Shown: in pieces, positions 41,971 through 45,047 of the stretch | How the letters are laid out: each line of letters starts with the position of its first letter | Numbering within the stretch: the stretch's first letter is position 1 | Source of the DNA: Prevotella sp. | GTDB lineage: Bacteria; Bacteroidota; Bacteroidia; Bacteroidales; Bacteroidaceae | NCBI GenBank assembly: GCA_022764085.1 | Contig: JALERP010000037.1 | Location: 1 to 45,047 of the forward strand | Reading direction: 5' to 3' | DNA length: 45,047 nucleotides | The notes under the pieces: model-generated | Database searches by the model: none | What the model saw: only the letters and a program-made list of their open reading frames with translations | What the model was told of the DNA's origin: nothing | Position numbers and translations under genes: made by a program

Positions 41971-44544
41971 ATGAAAGTTTTCAGAATAACACTTTTTTTG
42001 CTCCTCCTTATTACGACCCTGCCGTTGAAGGCACAGTTGAGGGGCTATGTCATCGATGAGGCCACCGGTGACTCTATTCCCTATGCCTCTTGTATCTACC
42101 GTGGACACAACGTGGCAGTGGCATCTAATATCAATGGAGAATTCACTATCGCACGCCATGAGGGATGGGTGCTCACTTTCAGCGCCGTTGGATATGTTTC
42201 AAAGGCTATCACCATCAATGCCTCAACCAAAAAGAACTTCAACGTCAAGCTAAAGCCCGACACAAAGGCCCTAAAGGAGGTTGTGGTAAAAACGAAAAGG
42301 AAGAAATACAGCAGGAAAAACAATCCCGCAGTCGAACTGATGAAGAAGGTGGTTGAGGCGAAGAAACGCACCGACCTCGACAACCGCGACTATTATCAGT
42401 ATAACAAATATCAGAAAATTACTCTCGCACTCAATGACATTACCCCCGAAAAGCTCGAGGACCCGAAGATGAAGAAGAAACCATGGCTCAAGGACCAAGT
42501 GGAGAAGTGCGAATACAACGGAAAGCTCATCCTGCCCGTCAGCGTGGATGAGACTGTCACCCAGAAGATTTACCGAAAGCATCCGCATTCGGAGAAGAAC
42601 ATAGTGAAGGGCCAGAACTCAACAGGAGTAAACGACCTCTTCCAGACGGGAGACATCCTCAACACTGTATTGAAGGATGTCTTCTCGGATGTTAATATCT
42701 ACGACGACCAGATACGCCTCCTGCAGTATCCGTTCACCTCGCCGATAGGCAAGGATGCAGTAGCGTTCTACCGATTTTATATTATGGACACACTGTATGT
42801 GGAGCGCGACAAGTGTTTCCACCTGCACTTCCTGCCCAACAACCAGCAGGACTTCGGATTCCGTGGAGACATATATATACTTGCCGACTCGTCATACCAG
42901 GTGAAGCGGTGCGAACTGACCATCCCGAAGAAGAGTGACGTCAACTTTGTGGAGAACATGAAGATTGTGCAGGAGTTCACACAGTTGCCCGACAGCTCGT
43001 GGGTGCTCACCGTTGATGACATGATGGCTGAGATAAAGCTCGCCTCGTTTATCAAGGAGGCTGCCGTAATACGCACCACGCGACTCACTGACTATGCCTT
43101 CGACCCTCTGCCCAAACAGCTCTTCAAGGGTAAGGCCAAGGAGGTGAAGGAAGCCGACGCAATGATGCGCGACGAGGCTTTCTGGAACAAGTACCGACAG
43201 GTGTCGCTCACCAAGAGCGAGAGCAAGATGGACGCCTTCGTCAATAATCTTGCACAGATAAAGGGATTCAAGTATGTCATCTTCGGACTCAAGGCCTTGA
43301 TAGAGAACTTCGTGGAGACTGGCAACCCAAGTAAGGTGGACATCGGCCCTATCAACACCATGCTCACGAGCAACACCGTGGATGGACTGCGCACGCGTAT
43401 CTCCGCACAGACCACGGCGAAGCTCAATCCACATTGGTTTGCATCGGGATATTTCGCCCGCGGATGGAAGAGCGAGAAGAACTACTACAAGGCCGACCTC
43501 ATATATTCGTTCAACAAAAAGGAATACCTGCCGAGGGAGTTCCCCAAGCGCACCATCACCCTCTCCTCCACCTACGACATCATGGCACCGTCCGACAAGT
43601 TTATGAAGACCGACAAGGACAATGTCTTCACCTCCTTCAAGTGGAGCAAGGTGGACAAGATGATGTTCTATAACCGTCAGGAGATAAAGTATGAGCGCGA
43701 GGAAGACTGGGGATTCAAGACCACCCTCGGTTTCAAGGCTGAGGAGAACGAGGGAGCCGTAGGTCTCAACTTCATCCCGCTCAGTGAGCTGTCCCGACAA
43801 TATACCCATGTGGATGGCGCGGCCACTATGCCACGCTCCAATAAGTTCCGCACCTCAGAGTTCCATGCCGAGTTCCGCTTTGCACCGGGTGAGACATTCA
43901 TCAACACCAAGCAGCGCCGACTGAAGATTAATCTCGATGCACCGGTGTTCACCCTCGGGCATACCGTCGGAGTAAAGGGATTCCTGGGTGGCGACTACCG
44001 CTACAACTATACCGAGGCAAACATATACAAGCGTTTCTGGATGAAGTCGTGGGGTAAGATCGACTGCTATCTCAAGGGCGGAATACAGTGGAACCAAGTG
44101 CCTTATCCCCTGCTCATCATGCCCGAGACCAACCTCAGCTATATCATCCAGGACGAGACCTTTGAGCTTATCGACAACATGGAGTTCCTCAACGACCGAT
44201 TTGCCTCGCTCTATATCTCATGGGACTTCAACGGAAAGATATTCAACCGCATACCTCTCTTGAAGAAACTCAAGTGGCGCGAGTATGTCGGATTCCGCTG
44301 CCTGTGGGGAGGACTGAGCGACAAGAACAATCCCTTCCTCGAGCAGAATTCAAAGAGCGACATCCTCATGCTCTTCCCCGAGGGCTGTCATGTCATGGAC
44401 CCGAAGAAACCCTACTACGAGTTCTCTGTCGGAATCCACAACATCTTCAAGCTCATCCATGTGGAGTACGTCCGCCGTCTCAACTATCACTACGAGAACA
44501 CCCACAAGGACGGAGTGCGCTTCATGGTTCGTATGACCTTCTGA
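41971..44544 (+). CDS. DUF5686 / carboxypeptidase-regulatory-like domain outer-membrane protein
   Basis: An 857-residue exported protein. A signal peptide (MKVFRITLFLLLLITTLPLKAQ) leads into a CarboxypepD_reg-like domain at 24-100 (LRGYVIDEATGDSIPYASCI, VASNINGEFTI, LTFSAVGYVSKAITI), the plug-side domain common in SusC-type Bacteroidetes proteins. The rest matches DUF5686, with many aromatic-rich strands (RGWKSEKNYYKADLIYSF, KPYYEFSVGIHNIFKLIHVEYVRRL) and a terminal FMVRMTF, so it is probably a beta-barrel of the outer membrane. There is no TonB plug domain proper. The ATG at 41971 is used; a TTG one codon earlier is unnecessary. It is not translationally linked to ino1, being 125 nt away across repeats. 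Confidence 0.88.
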   Translation: MKVFRITLFLLLLITTLPLKAQLRGYVIDEATGDSIPYASCIYRGHNVAVASNINGEFTIARHEGWVLTFSAVGYVSKAITINASTKKNFNVKLKPDTKALKEVVVKTKRKKYSRKNNPAVELMKKVVEAKKRTDLDNRDYYQYNKYQKITLALNDITPEKLEDPKMKKKPWLKDQVEKCEYNGKLILPVSVDETVTQKIYRKHPHSEKNIVKGQNSTGVNDLFQTGDILNTVLKDVFSDVNIYDDQIRLLQYPFTSPIGKDAVAFYRFYIMDTLYVERDKCFHLHFLPNNQQDFGFRGDIYILADSSYQVKRCELTIPKKSDVNFVENMKIVQEFTQLPDSSWVLTVDDMMAEIKLASFIKEAAVIRTTRLTDYAFDPLPKQLFKGKAKEVKEADAMMRDEAFWNKYRQVSLTKSESKMDAFVNNLAQIKGFKYVIFGLKALIENFVETGNPSKVDIGPINTMLTSNTVDGLRTRISAQTTAKLNPHWFASGYFARGWKSEKNYYKADLIYSFNKKEYLPREFPKRTITLSSTYDIMAPSDKFMKTDKDNVFTSFKWSKVDKMMFYNRQEIKYEREEDWGFKTTLGFKAEENEGAVGLNFIPLSELSRQYTHVDGAATMPRSNKFRTSEFHAEFRFAPGETFINTKQRRLKINLDAPVFTLGHTVGVKGFLGGDYRYNYTEANIYKRFWMKSWGKIDCYLKGGIQWNQVPYPLLIMPETNLSYIIQDETFELIDNMEFLNDRFASLYISWDFNGKIFNRIPLLKKLKWREYVGFRCLWGGLSDKNNPFLEQNSKSDILMLFPEGCHVMDPKKPYYEFSVGIHNIFKLIHVEYVRRLNYHYENTHKDGVRFMVRMTF

Positions 44545-44602
44545 TTAAACACAATACTCTCCCCCTATATTGGCACATAGCCAAAAAAAATAAAAGTTGA
44601 AA

Positions 44603-44680
44603 AACATCTGTCACTGTCAGCATTGGATTTAAATATACTGTATATCAGTGTGTTATAAATTTCTGATGCTGACAGATGTT
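44603..44680. repeat. Inverted repeat after the DUF5686 gene
   Basis: The left arm (AACATCTGTCA, then CTGTCAGCAT, 44603-44623) pairs with ATGCTGACAGATGTT (44666-44680); the left arm has a 6-bp internal duplication (TGTCAC/TGTCAG). There is no T-run on either side. Confidence 0.75.
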
Positions 44681-44807
44681 CTGAAAATAGTGCTAAGACA
44701 ACACGTTTACAGGGGTTTTTATGATAAGATGCCATCATTTTTTGCGGTTTTTCTTGCGTATTTGAAGTATTTGTTGTATGTTAGCACGACAAATAAACCT
44801 AAATAAC

Positions 44808-45035
44808 ATGGAAAATGAAGAACCAATAATACGACGAGTATATAGAAAGTCTTTAAATTATGGTGCAACTGTTGTTTCAGTGGTATCATACGCTTTTGTC
44901 ACAGTCGTACCACCGAGGATGTCACGGTCGTTCCATGGGCATTGTCACACCCGTTCCATGGTCATGGAACGACCGTGTCCTCCTCGGTGGAACAAGTGTG
45001 TCAACACCTGTTGTCACAACTGTTCCAAGGGATAA
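44808..45035 (+). CDS. Short ORF overlapping a 23-bp repeat array
   Basis: A 75-residue frame from ATG 44808 (an ATG at 44778 adds ten residues). The start (MENEEPIIRRVYRKSLNYGA) reads like a genuine small protein. The remainder is read through the 23-bp repeats, whose period is not a multiple of three, giving an improbable Cys/Arg/His-rich tail (WNKCVNTCCHNCSKG). It could be a small gene whose 3' end was overrun by the repeat array, or chance. There is no signal peptide. Between the DUF5686 stop and this frame (44545-44807) there is only an inverted repeat. Confidence 0.35.
   Translation: MENEEPIIRRVYRKSLNYGATVVSVVSYAFVTVVPPRMSRSFHGHCHTRSMVMERPCPPRWNKCVNTCCHNCSKG
44897..45028. repeat. Array of 23-bp units in both orientations
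   Basis: Forward units of the form TGTCACRGTCGTTCCA start at 44897, 44920, 44943 and 45012, and inverted units (GGAACGACCGTGTCC, GGAACAAGTGTGTCA) start at 44966 and 44989, all in phase at 23 bp. A weaker unit precedes at 44873. Arms 44910-44937 and 44963-44990 are complementary at 25 of 28 positions, and GTTCCATG-GT-CATGGAAC is a perfect palindrome at the centre. Confidence 0.85.
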
Positions 45036-45047
45036 TCATTAATCCGC

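Noticed and set aside
44860..45042. Second short frame across the 23-bp array
   Set aside because: It only reads the same repeats in another phase; neither frame through the array shows protein-like conservation.
1..45047. CRISPR array, tRNA or rRNA genes, insertion sequences or prophage
   Set aside because: The tandem repeats seen have 7-, 11-, 23- or 30-bp periods without unique spacers; no tRNA T-loop/acceptor pattern, rRNA sequence, transposase or phage gene was recognised by eye. A dedicated tRNA or RNA-family scan could still find something small.

Overview
This 45 kb window is chromosomal DNA of a Bacteroidales bacterium, most likely Prevotella or a close relative. The evidence is RpoD promoters of the Bacteroidetes type (TTTG about 19-20 bp upstream of TAnnTTTG), no Shine-Dalgarno-like leaders, and lineage-typical genes: DUF2723/GT117 membrane protein, DUF5686 outer-membrane protein, carboxynorspermidine synthase, bacterial myo-inositol-phosphate synthase, and SBP-domain sensor kinases. 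Most genes are housekeeping. I see no tRNA, rRNA, CRISPR array, phage gene or transposase.

Layout. 1-4625: dnaK (minus) diverges from a secreted protein with a BamE-like C-terminus, followed by recA. 4775-14568 (all minus): a PhoB/PhoR-like two-component pair, then a promoter and a tight run of two large SBP/PAS sensor kinases, an uncharacterised small protein and carboxynorspermidine synthase. 14726-17012 (minus): cysK and metY behind a promoter with an ATACCAC palindrome. 17266-20008 (plus): frr, rsgA, mnmA. 20053-25772 (minus): PHP-type phosphatase, queG, polysaccharide deacetylase, GT117 protein. 25853-34836 (minus): metal ABC ATPase, a YqaA/metal-binding-protein fusion, a membrane protein, purD, a DPP-IV-type peptidase, a THUMP RNA methyltransferase and cysE. 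34959-45047 (plus): a sensor kinase, a PiT phosphate transporter, an ATP-grasp/HAD fusion next to myo-inositol-phosphate synthase, a DUF5686 protein and a short ORF made largely of 23-bp repeats.

How genes connect. The promoters of the PhoB-like regulator and of the PiT transporter carry similar 11-bp-periodic TTGTAACA boxes at the same distance (17 bp) from near-identical -7 elements, which points to a phosphate regulon inside the window. cysE, cysK and metY supply the serine acetylation, cysteine and homocysteine steps of sulfur assimilation. The ATP-grasp/HAD protein probably acts with myo-inositol-phosphate synthase in inositol (lipid) metabolism; its reaction is unknown and it is my best candidate for undescribed biochemistry.

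Non-coding structure is rich. Heptanucleotide arrays (TTAATTC, CCTAATT, CCTCATT) fill many gene gaps and even supply stop codons. A ~200-bp element with 12-bp terminal inverted repeats and nested hairpins follows pit. A 54-bp palindrome carrying two perfect DnaA-box 9-mers follows cysK. A perfect sigma-54-type promoter sequence precedes dnaK. All functional assignments are from reading sequence and motif recall; no search was run.
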